From Chitinophaga sancti (GTDB lineage: Bacteria > Bacteroidota > Bacteroidia > Chitinophagales > Chitinophagaceae), in contig NZ_CP139972.1 of the NCBI RefSeq assembly GCF_034424315.1, positions 930,001 to 994,000 of the forward strand: DNA of 64,000 bases. Direction: 5' to 3'. A program made the position numbers and the translations under genes. Below the pieces are notes generated by a model. That model was given only the letters and a program-made list of their open reading frames with translations, searched no databases and was not told the DNA's origin. Position 1 is the stretch's first letter. Each line of letters opens with the position of its first letter. Below, piece by piece: positions 27,806 through 37,593 of the stretch.

Positions 27806-29044
27806 TTAATAAAGTAATCTTGCCTTAATCGTATTCTTTACATCACGCAGCAACAAAAACGCTTCTTTAGATAACTCGCTATCCACGTCCAGCACTACAT
27901 AACCCACCGCATCATTCGTCTTCAGGTACTGACCCAGGATGTTGATCTTATTCTTGGAAAGCACAGTATTGATTTCAGACAATACCCCCGGCACGTTCTG
28001 ATGGATATGCAGGATACGGTGTGCATGATCTACCTCCGGTACGCTCATGGCCGGAATAGTATGAGAGCCGAAGCTGGCACCCTTTTCCAGGTAGTTCAGC
28101 ATCTTGGTGCTCACGTCCAGGCCGATATTATGCTGAGCTTCTTCCGTACTACCACCAATGTGCGGCGTGAGGATAACGTTACTCAGTTTCTGCAGCGGCG
28201 TTGTGAAAGCAGCCCCATTCTTTTCAGGTTCTACGGGGAATACGTCGATCGCAGCACCACTCAGGCGTTTTTCCACCAGCGCATCGCGCAGCGCTTCCAG
28301 GTCTACCACCTCACCACGTGCGTAGTTGAGGAAGATCGCTCCGGGCTTCGCATGGCTAAGCACCTCAGCTGTAATCATATTATTGGTCGTTTTGGTAGAC
28401 GGTACGTGCAGTGAGATGATATCTGACTGTGCAAACAGGTCTTCCAGGGAGCGGATCTGTACCGCATTACCCAGTGGCAGTTTAGTTTCCACATCATAGT
28501 ACAGTACGTTCATACCCATGGACTCAGCAAGTACACTCACCTGGCTGCCGATATTACCATAGCCTACTATACCCAGGCTTTTGCCTCTCAGTTCAAAGCT
28601 GCCTTTCGCTTCCTTCATCCAGGTGCCTTCATGCGCAGCGGTATTTTTGTCCGGAATACGACGGATGAGCATAATGGACAAACCAATTACCAGCTCTGCC
28701 ACAGACCGGGTATTGGAATACGGCGCATTGAATACTGCTACCCCAAACTCACGGGCACTCTTCAGGTCTACCTGGTTCGTACCTATACAAAAACAACCGA
28801 TGGCCTGCAGTTTATGAGCAGCCTCCAGTACCTTGCGTGTTACCTGCGTCTTGGAGCGGATGCCCAGCAGATGTACATCTTTTACCTCACGAATCAGATC
28901 TTCTTCGCTCAGCGCTCCCGATAACCTTTTTACATTGGCATAACCAGCGGATGTAAACTGTGCCGCAGCTGCATCGCTGATGTTTTCCAACAATAAAATA
29001 TTGATCTTCTCCTTCGGATAACTAGTCAACTTTTGCTGATCCAT
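27806..29044 (-). CDS. serA: D-3-phosphoglycerate dehydrogenase
   Basis: NAD-dependent oxidation of 3-phosphoglycerate to 3-phosphohydroxypyruvate, the first step of serine synthesis. The 412-residue protein has the substrate-binding fold first, then the Rossmann loop GIVGYGNIGSQVSVLAESMG (about 159-178), the catalytic Arg in NYARGEVVDLEAL, the catalytic His in TPHIGGSTEEAQ, and a C-terminal ACT domain (HIHQNVPGVLSEINTVLSKN) that in E. coli SerA binds serine as feedback inhibitor. Length and layout match the E. coli type (410). It has a good promoter upstream and a terminator downstream, so it is a single-gene unit. Confidence 0.95.
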   Translation of the reverse strand: MDQQKLTSYPKEKINILLLENISDAAAAQFTSAGYANVKRLSGALSEEDLIREVKDVHLLGIRSKTQVTRKVLEAAHKLQAIGCFCIGTNQVDLKSAREFGVAVFNAPYSNTRSVAELVIGLSIMLIRRIPDKNTAAHEGTWMKEAKGSFELRGKSLGIVGYGNIGSQVSVLAESMGMNVLYYDVETKLPLGNAVQIRSLEDLFAQSDIISLHVPSTKTTNNMITAEVLSHAKPGAIFLNYARGEVVDLEALRDALVEKRLSGAAIDVFPVEPEKNGAAFTTPLQKLSNVILTPHIGGSTEEAQHNIGLDVSTKMLNYLEKGASFGSHTIPAMSVPEVDHAHRILHIHQNVPGVLSEINTVLSKNKINILGQYLKTNDAVGYVVLDVDSELSKEAFLLLRDVKNTIKARLLY

Positions 29045-29113
29045 GATTCTATTTTATATGTTACCAACTGCAAAACAATTGGCTTAATGTTTGTTATTAC
29101 CGCAAACAAAGCA

Positions 29114-29144
29114 CAAACCTAAAAGATGTTGCGCAAAAATCAAA
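29114..29144 (-). promoter_or_regulatory. Bacteroidota-type promoter of serA
   Basis: On the minus strand TTTG (29144-29141) and TAGGTTTG (29121-29114) are 19 nt apart, a full consensus match, 70 nt before the serA start. Confidence 0.7.
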
Positions 29145-29438
29145 TAGTTGCTATGTCAAATTTGAATTCGTCAAATTTTAGCCCGTTTTTGGGCGGTTTT
29201 TTGCCATTTTAGGGGTATAAATCTTAAAATACCTTTAAAATGACCAATTTGCCATTGAATTTTTTGCCCAACTTAGCTTTAGGTCCTAATTTTAACGCTT
29301 TTACAGGTCGTGTTATGGCTTAATACATTAAATTTCCTTTAATATGGGGCTTGTGCGCAAGGCTCATTTCTATAAAAGTAAAGCTATAACACTTCCCATT
29401 TTCGTAATTTTTGTCACAGATCGACTCTTAACAGCAGA
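29145..29438. other. AT-rich spacer between divergent serA and serine hydrolase genes
   Basis: About 300 bp with no gene-like frame. It must hold the promoter of the plus-strand hydrolase gene, but only an imperfect TAATTTTTG near 29405 was noticed. Nothing else was recognised. Confidence 0.4.
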
Positions 29439-30638
29439 ATGAAAGCAGCTTTTATTGCACTAACTATCTCCGGGTTTACCTTATACGCTGTTACCGCTTG
29501 TCAAAGTAATGCGGCGTATAATAAGGATAGAAAATCGAGAACAAAGGATACTACGCAGATTGAGATTACTGATGAGGCGAAAGCTGCTGTACTCAATTCC
29601 CCCCGCACCAAAGCGCAGCAAGCGGAATTAGAAGCATTTTATAATACAGGTTTATTACGCGCCGGTTTCAATGGCTCCATGATTGTGGCCAAAAAAGGGG
29701 TCATCATCTTCGAAAAATACCATGGGCTGGAGAATTTCAGGACCAGGAACTCCCTCATCGGGGATAACTCCTCCTTCCAGCTGGCTTCGGTTTCCAAGAC
29801 ATTTACCGGGATGGGCACCCTCTACCTGGCCGAAAAGCAGCAACTGAGCCTGGAAGATACCCTCCAGAAGTTCTTCCCCACTTTTCCTTACAAGGGAATT
29901 ACTGTCCGAATGCTGCTCTCCCACCGGAGCGGCCTGCCGAACTACCTGTACTTTTGCGACAGCATCTGGCCGGCCAAAGATAAATACATGACCAATGAGG
30001 ATGTGATCCGGCTGATGGAAAAGCATAAACCAAAGATCCAGCACATGCCAGGCACACATTTCCAGTATTGTAATACCAATTTCATGTTGCTGGCCTCTAT
30101 CATCGAAAAGGTGTCAGGACAGAAATATGCAGATTTCCTGCAAAAGACCTTCTTCGAACCACTGGGGATGAACAATACCTTTGTATATGATCCATCTACA
30201 CCGGCAAGGGCGCACCAGACAGTCAGCCATAAATACAATGGGCAGTTAGAACCGGATACGAATTTCGACGGTGTGGTAGGTGATAAAGGAATTTATAGTA
30301 CCGCGCAGGATATGCTGAAATGGGACCAGGGATTGTATAGCGGTAAACTGTTCTCTCCCGAATGGCTGAAACAAGCCTATACCCCTTATAGTCATGAGAA
30401 ACCAGGGATCAGGAATTATGGACTGGGATGGAGATTGATGGTGTACCCGGATAGTAGCGAGATCGTTTATCACAATGGCTGGTGGCACGGGAACAACACG
30501 GTGTTTTACCGGATAGTAAAAGATACCTCTACCATCATCATTTTGGGTAACAAGTACAATAGAAATATCTACCACGCAGTGAAACCGGTAGCGGCCATCT
30601 TAGGTGCCGGTGACGGTGAAACTGAAGGTGAAGAATAA
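29439..30638 (+). CDS. Serine hydrolase lipoprotein, beta-lactamase/class C (PBP-like) family
   Basis: A 399-residue envelope protein of the penicillin-binding-protein/class C beta-lactamase fold. The N-terminus has a lipoprotein signal ending LYAVTAC, with Cys21 as lipid site. The family's active-site elements are visible: SVSK (Ser117, Lys120), YCN (Tyr210-Asn212), and HNG within HNGWWHGNN near 350. SHRSGLPNYL also matches family members. These proteins include esterases, D-amino-acid peptidases and beta-lactamases, and the sequence alone does not say which this is. It is followed by a strong terminator, and the next gene is convergent. Confidence 0.9.
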   Translation: MKAAFIALTISGFTLYAVTACQSNAAYNKDRKSRTKDTTQIEITDEAKAAVLNSPRTKAQQAELEAFYNTGLLRAGFNGSMIVAKKGVIIFEKYHGLENFRTRNSLIGDNSSFQLASVSKTFTGMGTLYLAEKQQLSLEDTLQKFFPTFPYKGITVRMLLSHRSGLPNYLYFCDSIWPAKDKYMTNEDVIRLMEKHKPKIQHMPGTHFQYCNTNFMLLASIIEKVSGQKYADFLQKTFFEPLGMNNTFVYDPSTPARAHQTVSHKYNGQLEPDTNFDGVVGDKGIYSTAQDMLKWDQGLYSGKLFSPEWLKQAYTPYSHEKPGIRNYGLGWRLMVYPDSSEIVYHNGWWHGNNTVFYRIVKDTSTIIILGNKYNRNIYHAVKPVAAILGAGDGETEGEE

Positions 30639-30665
30639 TAAACCGGTTATTTGCCAACACGGCAT

Positions 30666-30702
30666 AAAAAAAGCGCAGACTTTTAGGCCTGCGCTTTTTT
30701 TA
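30666..30702 (+). terminator. Bidirectional terminator between hydrolase and CDF transporter
   Basis: AAAAAAAGCGCAG and CTGCGCTTTTTTT form a stem with poly-A and poly-T flanks, so it can serve both convergent genes. Confidence 0.88.
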
Positions 30703-30715
30703 TATAAAACATATT

Positions 30716-31699
30716 TTATTCCTCCCCATGCTTCCTGTTCGGCAACACATTCTCCCTCCTCCACACAATCACCCCTGTAAAATCATGCTTCCTCACCGCA
30801 CAATCCGGCATCCGGCAATAATGACAACAAGACGGCAAACAAGGATCTAAGTGTATAAAAAACTCCACCTCCGCCGAGGTAAACGAATCATTCACCAGCT
30901 TCTCTATCGCCTTCAATTCCTCATGAGCATCGACCAGTAATAGATAATACGGCAGGGTCAGATGACAATCTATATGATAATTATTCCCATACTGCTGCAC
31001 CCGCATATTATGCACATCAATCCATTCCTGCCTCCTGTGTTCCTGTAAAATAGCAATCACCTTATCCACCACCTGCATATCCGTTTCATCCATCAACCCG
31101 GAAATGGATTGCCGTAACAAACGATACCCCTGTCTCAGGATAAGCGTTCCCATCAGCGCAGACGCCACTGGATCTCCCCAGGCCCATCCCGTAATATGGA
31201 TGATAAACAGCGCCACAATCAACCCGCCGCTACTATACACATCCGTCATGATATGAGATCCATTCCCGGCTATCGTCAGCGAATTCAGTTTCTTCCCCTC
31301 CCGCAAAAGATAAAGCCCCAGCACCAGGTTGCCAGCCGCAGTACCGCCAATGATCCAGAGACCCTTGTCAATACTCTCCAGTGTAGTAGGAATAAAGAAA
31401 AACTGAACTGCCTTAAAGAGGATCAGGCAACCGGCAATGAAAATCATGGCTCCCTCAAAACCGATGGAAAAGAATTCCACTTTCCCATGCCCATAAGGGT
31501 GGTTCTCGTCTTTGGGCTTGCCGGTCAGGTAAATACTGTAGCAGGCAAAGGCACCAGCTACCACGTTAATAATAGATTCGAGGGCGTCAGATAATATCGC
31601 CACTGAGTGTGTCATGAACCACGCAAGGAACTTAGTTCCTGTAAGCACAAAGCTTACAACCAGCGATATCATTATGACACGTAATTCTTTTCTCTGCAA
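30716..31699 (-). CDS. Cation diffusion facilitator family transporter with Cys-rich tail
   Basis: Inner-membrane metal/proton antiporter of the CDF family (Zn, Fe, Mn or Co export), 327 residues. Metal-site features are present: SDALESIINV (Asp38) in TM2, HPYGHGKVEFFSIG (about 67-80) after it, and NGSHIMTDVYSSGGL in TM5. The cytoplasmic domain (YHIDCHLTLPYYLLLVDAHE) follows. After it comes a tail with five close cysteines (CLPSCCHYCRMPDC) and a basic end, not part of the classic YiiP/FieF layout and perhaps an extra metal site. The metal is not predictable from the sequence seen. Confidence 0.92.
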   Translation of the reverse strand: MQRKELRVIMISLVVSFVLTGTKFLAWFMTHSVAILSDALESIINVVAGAFACYSIYLTGKPKDENHPYGHGKVEFFSIGFEGAMIFIAGCLILFKAVQFFFIPTTLESIDKGLWIIGGTAAGNLVLGLYLLREGKKLNSLTIAGNGSHIMTDVYSSGGLIVALFIIHITGWAWGDPVASALMGTLILRQGYRLLRQSISGLMDETDMQVVDKVIAILQEHRRQEWIDVHNMRVQQYGNNYHIDCHLTLPYYLLLVDAHEELKAIEKLVNDSFTSAEVEFFIHLDPCLPSCCHYCRMPDCAVRKHDFTGVIVWRRENVLPNRKHGEE

Positions 31700-31941
31700 A
31701 ACACAATTAATTGATCCACAAAGAAAGGAAATTTTGCGTAAGTTTAGTGATAGAGAATGTTAGTAAAAGGTAACCAAACAAAACTGTAGCAAATTTATTG
31801 GAGCAAAATGGTCGTTTTATTAGAATGCAATCAGCTGAACTTTACTTTTTAGCAACATCTCTACAGCAACTGAAATTAACAACCAAAATGTAACCGTAGT
31901 AATAATTCTGTAGCAATATACCCCCAACCAAAATCGTAATA

Positions 31942-34900
31942 ATGATGAATTTCAACCCAAAATTCGCATGGCTATGCCTGCTCCTGTGCAGCATATGCAT
32001 GCATCCTGTGCAAGCATTCCAACAACCCGCTGATATAGTCATTACCGGGGTCGTCAGGTTACTCGACAAGAATGGACAACCTGTTACAGCACCCGGTGTC
32101 AGCGTTATAGAAAAAGGCACAATTAATGGTACCATGACCAACGATCAGGGTGCCTACAAACTAAAAGTAAAACCCGGAGCCACCATCATGTTCTCCATGG
32201 TTGGTTACAAATCCGTCACCCGCGCCGCCCAGGCACTGATCAATGTAACGCTGGAACCAGATGTCAGCAAACTGGGCGAGGTGGTAGTCACCGGTTACCA
32301 GACCATCGACCGCAAACTCTTTACTGGTGCCGCTACCAATGTGAAGGCTTCCGACATTAAGCGCGATGGTATCGCCGATGTAAGCCGTATGCTCGAAGGC
32401 CAGGTGGCCGGGGTAAGCGTACAAAACGTATCCGGTACCTTTGGTGCCGCTCCCAAGATCCGTATCCGCGGTGCGACCAGTATCACAGGGGATAATAAAC
32501 CACTGTGGGTAGTAGATGGTGTGGTGCTCGAAGACGTGATCAACGTAAGCAATGAACAACTTTCTACCGGCAACCCCTCTACCCTGCTGGGTTCCTCTGT
32601 AGCAGGGCTGAATTCAGATGACATCGAAAGTTTCCAGATCCTCAAAGATGCCGCCGCTACCGCCCTCTATGGTGCCAGGGCCATGAACGGCGTAGTCGTG
32701 ATCACCACCAAAAAAGGTCGTGTAGGCAAGCCGGTAGTTTCCTATACAGGTAATTTCTCCACCTACCTGAAACCCACATACGATCAGTTTGACATTATGA
32801 ACTCTGCAAACCAGATGTCCGTATACACTGAACTGGAACGCAAAGGTTGGCTCAACCACTCCGATGCTACCCGGGCAGAAAACGGCGGCGTCTACACCAA
32901 GATGTACAACCTGATCGACACCTACGATGAAACCAAAGGTCAGTTCGGCTTGCCCAATACCCCGGAAGCCCGCAAGGCATTCCTGCAAAGGTATGCCGGT
33001 GCCAATACCGACTGGTTCAAAACCCTCTTCAAAAACTCCTTCATGCAGGAGCACTCCGTAAGCATCTCCTCCGGTACAGATCGTTCACAGCTCTATGTGT
33101 CTACCAGCTTCCTCCAGGATGGCGGATGGACCCCCGCTGATAAACTGAAGCGCTTTACGGGCAATGTCAGGGCTAACTATGAATTCAACGATAAAGTCTC
33201 TTTCGGCTTCATCACCCAGGGCGTGATCCGCGACCAGCGGGTACCAGGGAGCCTGAACCGGAACAGTAATCCCGTGAGCGGACAGTTTGACCGTGACTTC
33301 GACATCAATCCCTACAGCTATGCCCTGAACACCAGCCGCACACTCACGGCCTACGATCAGCAGGGTCACCTGGAATACTTTACCCGCAACTTCGCCCCTT
33401 TCAATATCCTCAACGAAATGTCGAATAACTACATCGATGTAAGTCAGCTGGATCTGAAACTACAGGGCGAGTTTTCCTATAAGATCCTGCCGAACCTGAA
33501 ATATACTTTCCTCGGCAATATCCGCTATGTAAAAAGCAGCCAGGAACATAAGGTAAAAGAGAACTCAAACATGCCCATGGCCTACCGCGCCGCCGGTGAC
33601 GCTACCATCAGGGACCGCAACCGCTTCTTATACAAAGATCCCGATAACCCGGATGCAGAAGCGATCGTAGTACTCCCCTATGGCGGTATCTATTCTACCG
33701 ACGATGACTACCTCGTGAGCTATTACTACCGGAACACCCTGGAATGGAAACAAACCTGGAACAATACGCATACCCTGAACCTCCTCGGCTCACAGGAATT
33801 GCGCTACGCTAACCGGCAGAACAAACAATTCGATGGCTACGGTTACCAGTTCGACAAAGGTGGTGTGCCTTACATCGATCCTAACATCATCAAGCAGAAT
33901 GTAGAGAACAATTTCAACTACTACAAGATGTCGATGAACTATGACCGCTACCTGGCCTACCTCGCAAATGCCGCTTATTCCTACAAAGGGAAATACAATT
34001 TCAACGCAAGTATGCGCTATGACGGTTCCAACCTCCTGGGGGAATCCAGAACCGCCCGCTGGCTGCCCACCTGGAACGTCAGTGGCTCCTGGAACCTGGA
34101 TACGGAAGACTTCATGCAGTCGCTAAATAATATCAACCGGCTCACCCTGAGAGCTACCTATGGTCTGACAGGTAGTATGGGCAATGCGCGCAACTCAAGT
34201 GTCGTCCTGCAAAATAGAAGTACGAACAGGCCTTATCTGTCAGAAGTAGAATCAGTAATTTATATCCAGAGCTTAGAGAACTCACAGCTCACCTGGGAAA
34301 AACAATATGAAACAAATGTGGGCGTAGACTTAGGCATGTTCCAGGACAGGCTGACCCTGACCCTGGATGGCTACATCCGCCAGGGATTTGACCTCATCGG
34401 CCCTATCCGTACCTCCGGTATTGGTGGTGAAGAAATCAAGATTGCCAACTACGGCGACATGCATTCCAAAGGGGTAGAAGCTACCGCCGCCTATAAGGTC
34501 GTGAATGACAAAGACTGGGGCTGGCGTACCCAACTCACCCTGGGCTTCAATAAAGGAAAGATCACCCGCCTGGAAAATAACCCCATCATCTGGGACCTGG
34601 TGGTAGCGGAAGGTGGCGCCACACAAGGCCACCCGGTAAGAGGGCTGTACTCCATTCCATTTGCAGGACTGAATCCTAAAGATGGTAGCCCCTTATTCAT
34701 CAATGAAGACGGAGACAAGAGCAACAATGTATACCTGCAAAGTGATAAGGTGCAAAACCTGCACTACGATGGCCCCGTAGATCCTACCCTTACAGGTGGA
34801 TGGTATAATACACTTCACTATAAAGCCTTCTCTGTTGCTGCCCTGGTCACTTACAGCACCGGTAACAAGATCCGCCTGAACCCGGGTTTCAAACAACAAT

Positions 34901-35280
34901 ACACAGATCTCGATGCCAGTTCCAATGACTTCATCAACAGGTGGACCTTGCCGGGTGATGAATCCCGTACGGATGTACCCAGCATCCTGGACAAATACGG
35001 TGAATCCAAACTGGATGGTGTATATCCTTATAATAATTATAACTATTCCTCCGTACGCGTGGCAGATGGCAGTTTTGTACGCCTGAAACAGGTATCGCTG
35101 ACCTATGGCTTCAAACCAAAAGGGTTCAATAACCTGTCTGTAAGCCTGGTAGCCAATAACCTCTGGCTCATATATTCTGACAAACGACTGAACGGACAGG
35201 ATCCTGAATTCTTCAACGCAGGTGGGGTGGCATTGCCTATCCCCCGTCAGTTCACCCTTTCTGTAAAGGCCAGTCTGTAA
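31942..35280 (+). CDS. SusC/RagA-family TonB-linked outer-membrane channel (second system)
   Basis: A 1,112-residue TonB-dependent channel and first gene of a four-gene uptake operon. It has a signal peptide (to about residue 26, ending HPVQAFQ), a regulatory-like beta-sandwich (ITGVVRLLDKNGQPVTAPGV, then GTMTNDQGAYKLKVKPG), the linker LGEVVVTGYQTIDRKLFTGA, a plug with IRIRGATSI and LWVVDGVVLEDV, and a barrel ending in SVKASL. The start could be either of two adjacent ATGs (31942 or 31945). The plug lacks the usual SxxTGxV spelling, having RKLFTGAA, a small variation. The SusD gene follows after 19 nt. The presence of a metallohydrolase in the operon fits a peptide or metal-linked substrate better than a glycan, but this is inference. 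Confidence 0.95.
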   Translation: MMNFNPKFAWLCLLLCSICMHPVQAFQQPADIVITGVVRLLDKNGQPVTAPGVSVIEKGTINGTMTNDQGAYKLKVKPGATIMFSMVGYKSVTRAAQALINVTLEPDVSKLGEVVVTGYQTIDRKLFTGAATNVKASDIKRDGIADVSRMLEGQVAGVSVQNVSGTFGAAPKIRIRGATSITGDNKPLWVVDGVVLEDVINVSNEQLSTGNPSTLLGSSVAGLNSDDIESFQILKDAAATALYGARAMNGVVVITTKKGRVGKPVVSYTGNFSTYLKPTYDQFDIMNSANQMSVYTELERKGWLNHSDATRAENGGVYTKMYNLIDTYDETKGQFGLPNTPEARKAFLQRYAGANTDWFKTLFKNSFMQEHSVSISSGTDRSQLYVSTSFLQDGGWTPADKLKRFTGNVRANYEFNDKVSFGFITQGVIRDQRVPGSLNRNSNPVSGQFDRDFDINPYSYALNTSRTLTAYDQQGHLEYFTRNFAPFNILNEMSNNYIDVSQLDLKLQGEFSYKILPNLKYTFLGNIRYVKSSQEHKVKENSNMPMAYRAAGDATIRDRNRFLYKDPDNPDAEAIVVLPYGGIYSTDDDYLVSYYYRNTLEWKQTWNNTHTLNLLGSQELRYANRQNKQFDGYGYQFDKGGVPYIDPNIIKQNVENNFNYYKMSMNYDRYLAYLANAAYSYKGKYNFNASMRYDGSNLLGESRTARWLPTWNVSGSWNLDTEDFMQSLNNINRLTLRATYGLTGSMGNARNSSVVLQNRSTNRPYLSEVESVIYIQSLENSQLTWEKQYETNVGVDLGMFQDRLTLTLDGYIRQGFDLIGPIRTSGIGGEEIKIANYGDMHSKGVEATAAYKVVNDKDWGWRTQLTLGFNKGKITRLENNPIIWDLVVAEGGATQGHPVRGLYSIPFAGLNPKDGSPLFINEDGDKSNNVYLQSDKVQNLHYDGPVDPTLTGGWYNTLHYKAFSVAALVTYSTGNKIRLNPGFKQQYTDLDASSNDFINRWTLPGDESRTDVPSILDKYGESKLDGVYPYNNYNYSSVRVADGSFVRLKQVSLTYGFKPKGFNNLSVSLVANNLWLIYSDKRLNGQDPEFFNAGGVALPIPRQFTLSVKASL

Positions 35281-35299
35281 CCCTCTAAAACACGCATTC

Positions 35300-36736
35300 A
35301 TGAAAAAGCATCATATCTTATTCCTCCTATTATTAGCCGGCGGCGGCTGTAAAAAATACCTGGAGCAGGCACCGGATCAGCGCACACAACTTAACAGTGT
35401 GGAGAAAGTGGCAGAACTGCTGGGTACCGCATATCCGCAGGCAGACTATGCTACCTTCACCGAAGCCGCATCTGACAATGCTGCGGACAAGGGTACCGGT
35501 GGCACGGTATCGCTGGAGATCAATACCAACCCCTATTATTTCAGGGATGTCATCGACAAGACAGAAGGCTCTCCTACCTACTACTGGAACAATTGCTACA
35601 AAGCCATCGCCGCCTGCAACCAGGCATTACAGGCCATTGAAAAAGCAGAGAACCCTGCTGATTACAGCGCTCAAAAAGGAGAAGCACTCGTAGCCAGGGC
35701 CTACGCACATTTCATGCTGGTAACCCTCTTCAGTAAAGTGTATGATTCCACTACTGCCGCACAGGATCCGGGTATCCCTTACGTAACCGATCCTGAGAAT
35801 GTAGTGATCAAAAAATACGAGCGCAAAACGGTAGCTTATGTATACGAGCAGATCGAAAAAGATCTCACTACCGGCCTGCCGCTGATTAAAAATACCAGTT
35901 ACAAAGTGCCCAAATATCACTTCACCACATCGGCGGCAAATGCTTTTGCCACACGGTTCTACCTGTTCAAAAAGAATTACCAGAAAGTACTCGCTTACGC
36001 GGCCAATGTATTTCCCGGCGGGAACATCAAAAGCAACCTGCGTCAATGGGTGACCGTGTACCAGAACCTCACCGCTGCCGAAGCACTGGCCTTGTATACG
36101 AATGCCTCAGAGCCGGCTAATCTCCTGCTGGTAGAAGCCCCCTCCATCTGGGCGCGTAACCTGGCGCAATATCGTTACGGCCTGCAAACAGCCCTCGTCT
36201 ACAACATCTATAGATATACCAATGTAACAGGCGCTACCTGGGTACAACCACTTTACTACATTGGTGATAATACTGACAACTGGGAGATCCTGAAATTCAG
36301 GGAACACTTTGTCCGCTCCAGCGCCAATGCAGATATCGGCGTGCCTTACACCATCTTCCCGCTCTTCTCAGCAGAAGAGGTCCTGTTCAACAGGGCTGAA
36401 GCGAATATCTATCTTGGTAATTACGATGCGGCTAAGCAGGACCTGAACGACTACGCCAGCATGCGCATAGATGGTTATACCACCAGTAACCAGATCACGA
36501 ATACAAAACTGGCCGATTACTACGGTACTACCAATGTAAGGACAGGCCTGATCTATACACTGCTTGATTTTAAACAGGCAGAGTTCATGCAGGAAGGCAT
36601 GCGCTGGTTCGACATCCTGCGCTATCACATTCCGGTGACACACAGTGGCGAAACCCTGAGTGGCAATGACCCGCGCAGACTGTTTCAGTTACCACAGGAG
36701 GTAAAGCTCTCCGGTCTTGAACAAAATCCCCGTTAA
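35300..36736 (+). CDS. SusD-family nutrient-binding lipoprotein (second system)
   Basis: A 478-residue surface lipoprotein and partner of the SusC just upstream. The signal is MKKHHILFLLLLAGGGCKKY with the lipid Cys at 17. Family features include NCYKAIAACNQALQAIEKA, ARAYAHFMLVTLFSKVYD and, near the end, RAEANIYLGNYDAAKQDLND and MQEGMRWFDILRYHIPV, with the C-terminal RRLFQLPQE block typical of SusD/RagB. It sits between SusC (19 nt) and the metallohydrolase (18 nt). Confidence 0.95.
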   Translation: MKKHHILFLLLLAGGGCKKYLEQAPDQRTQLNSVEKVAELLGTAYPQADYATFTEAASDNAADKGTGGTVSLEINTNPYYFRDVIDKTEGSPTYYWNNCYKAIAACNQALQAIEKAENPADYSAQKGEALVARAYAHFMLVTLFSKVYDSTTAAQDPGIPYVTDPENVVIKKYERKTVAYVYEQIEKDLTTGLPLIKNTSYKVPKYHFTTSAANAFATRFYLFKKNYQKVLAYAANVFPGGNIKSNLRQWVTVYQNLTAAEALALYTNASEPANLLLVEAPSIWARNLAQYRYGLQTALVYNIYRYTNVTGATWVQPLYYIGDNTDNWEILKFREHFVRSSANADIGVPYTIFPLFSAEEVLFNRAEANIYLGNYDAAKQDLNDYASMRIDGYTTSNQITNTKLADYYGTTNVRTGLIYTLLDFKQAEFMQEGMRWFDILRYHIPVTHSGETLSGNDPRRLFQLPQEVKLSGLEQNPR

Positions 36737-36754
36737 CCACTCAAAAAAAAGAAA

Positions 36755-37582
36755 ATGAAATACTTACCGATATTATTGATCATGTTGCTGATGGCTTGTT
36801 CCAGGAAAGAAACCCTGGATACAGACCTGCCCGGCCTGGGTGGCGAAACCTGGCATAAAGGCCCCCTTGATTTCTGGCTGGATACCAATTTCGTGAACCC
36901 ATATAATTTAGAGGTGAAATACCGCTTTGATCGCTACGAACTGTCACTGAATAAAGACCTGGTGCCTATAGCTGAATCACAGGTAAAACCAGTGATGACC
37001 ACCATCGCGCAGACATGGGTACAACCCTACATCAACGAAGCCGGCGCTACCTTCTTTAAGAAGTATTGCCAGAAACAGTTTGTGCTGGTAGGCAGCCCGC
37101 AATACAATACCAATAACACCATCACACTGGGTACTGCAGAAGGCGGCCGCAAAGTAGTGCTCTTTGACCTGAACGCATTCAGCCTGAATAACAAAGCCGG
37201 CGTGCGCGAAATGCTGCATACCATTCACCACGAGTTTGCACACATCCTGCATCAGACCATCATGTACCCCGTAGAATTCAAAACAATATCAACCGGGTAT
37301 ACCGGCAGCTGGAATGATTATTCCCTGGGGGAAGCACTGGCCAGGGGCTTTGTGACCCAGTATGCGCGTAGTGCACCGGATGAGGACTTTGTGGAAATGG
37401 TATCGACCATGCTCGTAGAAGGGAAAGATGGTTTCGATGCCATTGTAGGCAGCGCACCGGATGCCGGGGCCGCCAAATTGCGACAGAAAGAGGAAGTCGT
37501 AGTACGCTACTTCAAAGAGAACTGGCAGATAGACTTCTATAGTTTGCAGACACGGGTACAAACCGCTATTGATAACCTTTAA
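36755..37582 (+). CDS. Substrate-import-associated zinc metallohydrolase lipoprotein
   Basis: A 275-residue lipoprotein (MKYLPILLIMLLMAC, Cys15) with a gluzincin-like motif HHEFAHILHQT: His159, Glu160 and His163 form HExxH, with a further His at 166. It matches in size, signal and gene position the family of putative zinc metallohydrolases found next to SusC/SusD genes in Bacteroidota. Those proteins are proposed to act on the imported substrate at the cell surface, but no activity is proved that I know of. It is third in the operon, 18 nt after SusD and 11 nt before the DUF4302 gene. Confidence 0.88.
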   Translation: MKYLPILLIMLLMACSRKETLDTDLPGLGGETWHKGPLDFWLDTNFVNPYNLEVKYRFDRYELSLNKDLVPIAESQVKPVMTTIAQTWVQPYINEAGATFFKKYCQKQFVLVGSPQYNTNNTITLGTAEGGRKVVLFDLNAFSLNNKAGVREMLHTIHHEFAHILHQTIMYPVEFKTISTGYTGSWNDYSLGEALARGFVTQYARSAPDEDFVEMVSTMLVEGKDGFDAIVGSAPDAGAAKLRQKEEVVVRYFKENWQIDFYSLQTRVQTAIDNL

Positions 37583-37593
37583 CACTGCGCCAC

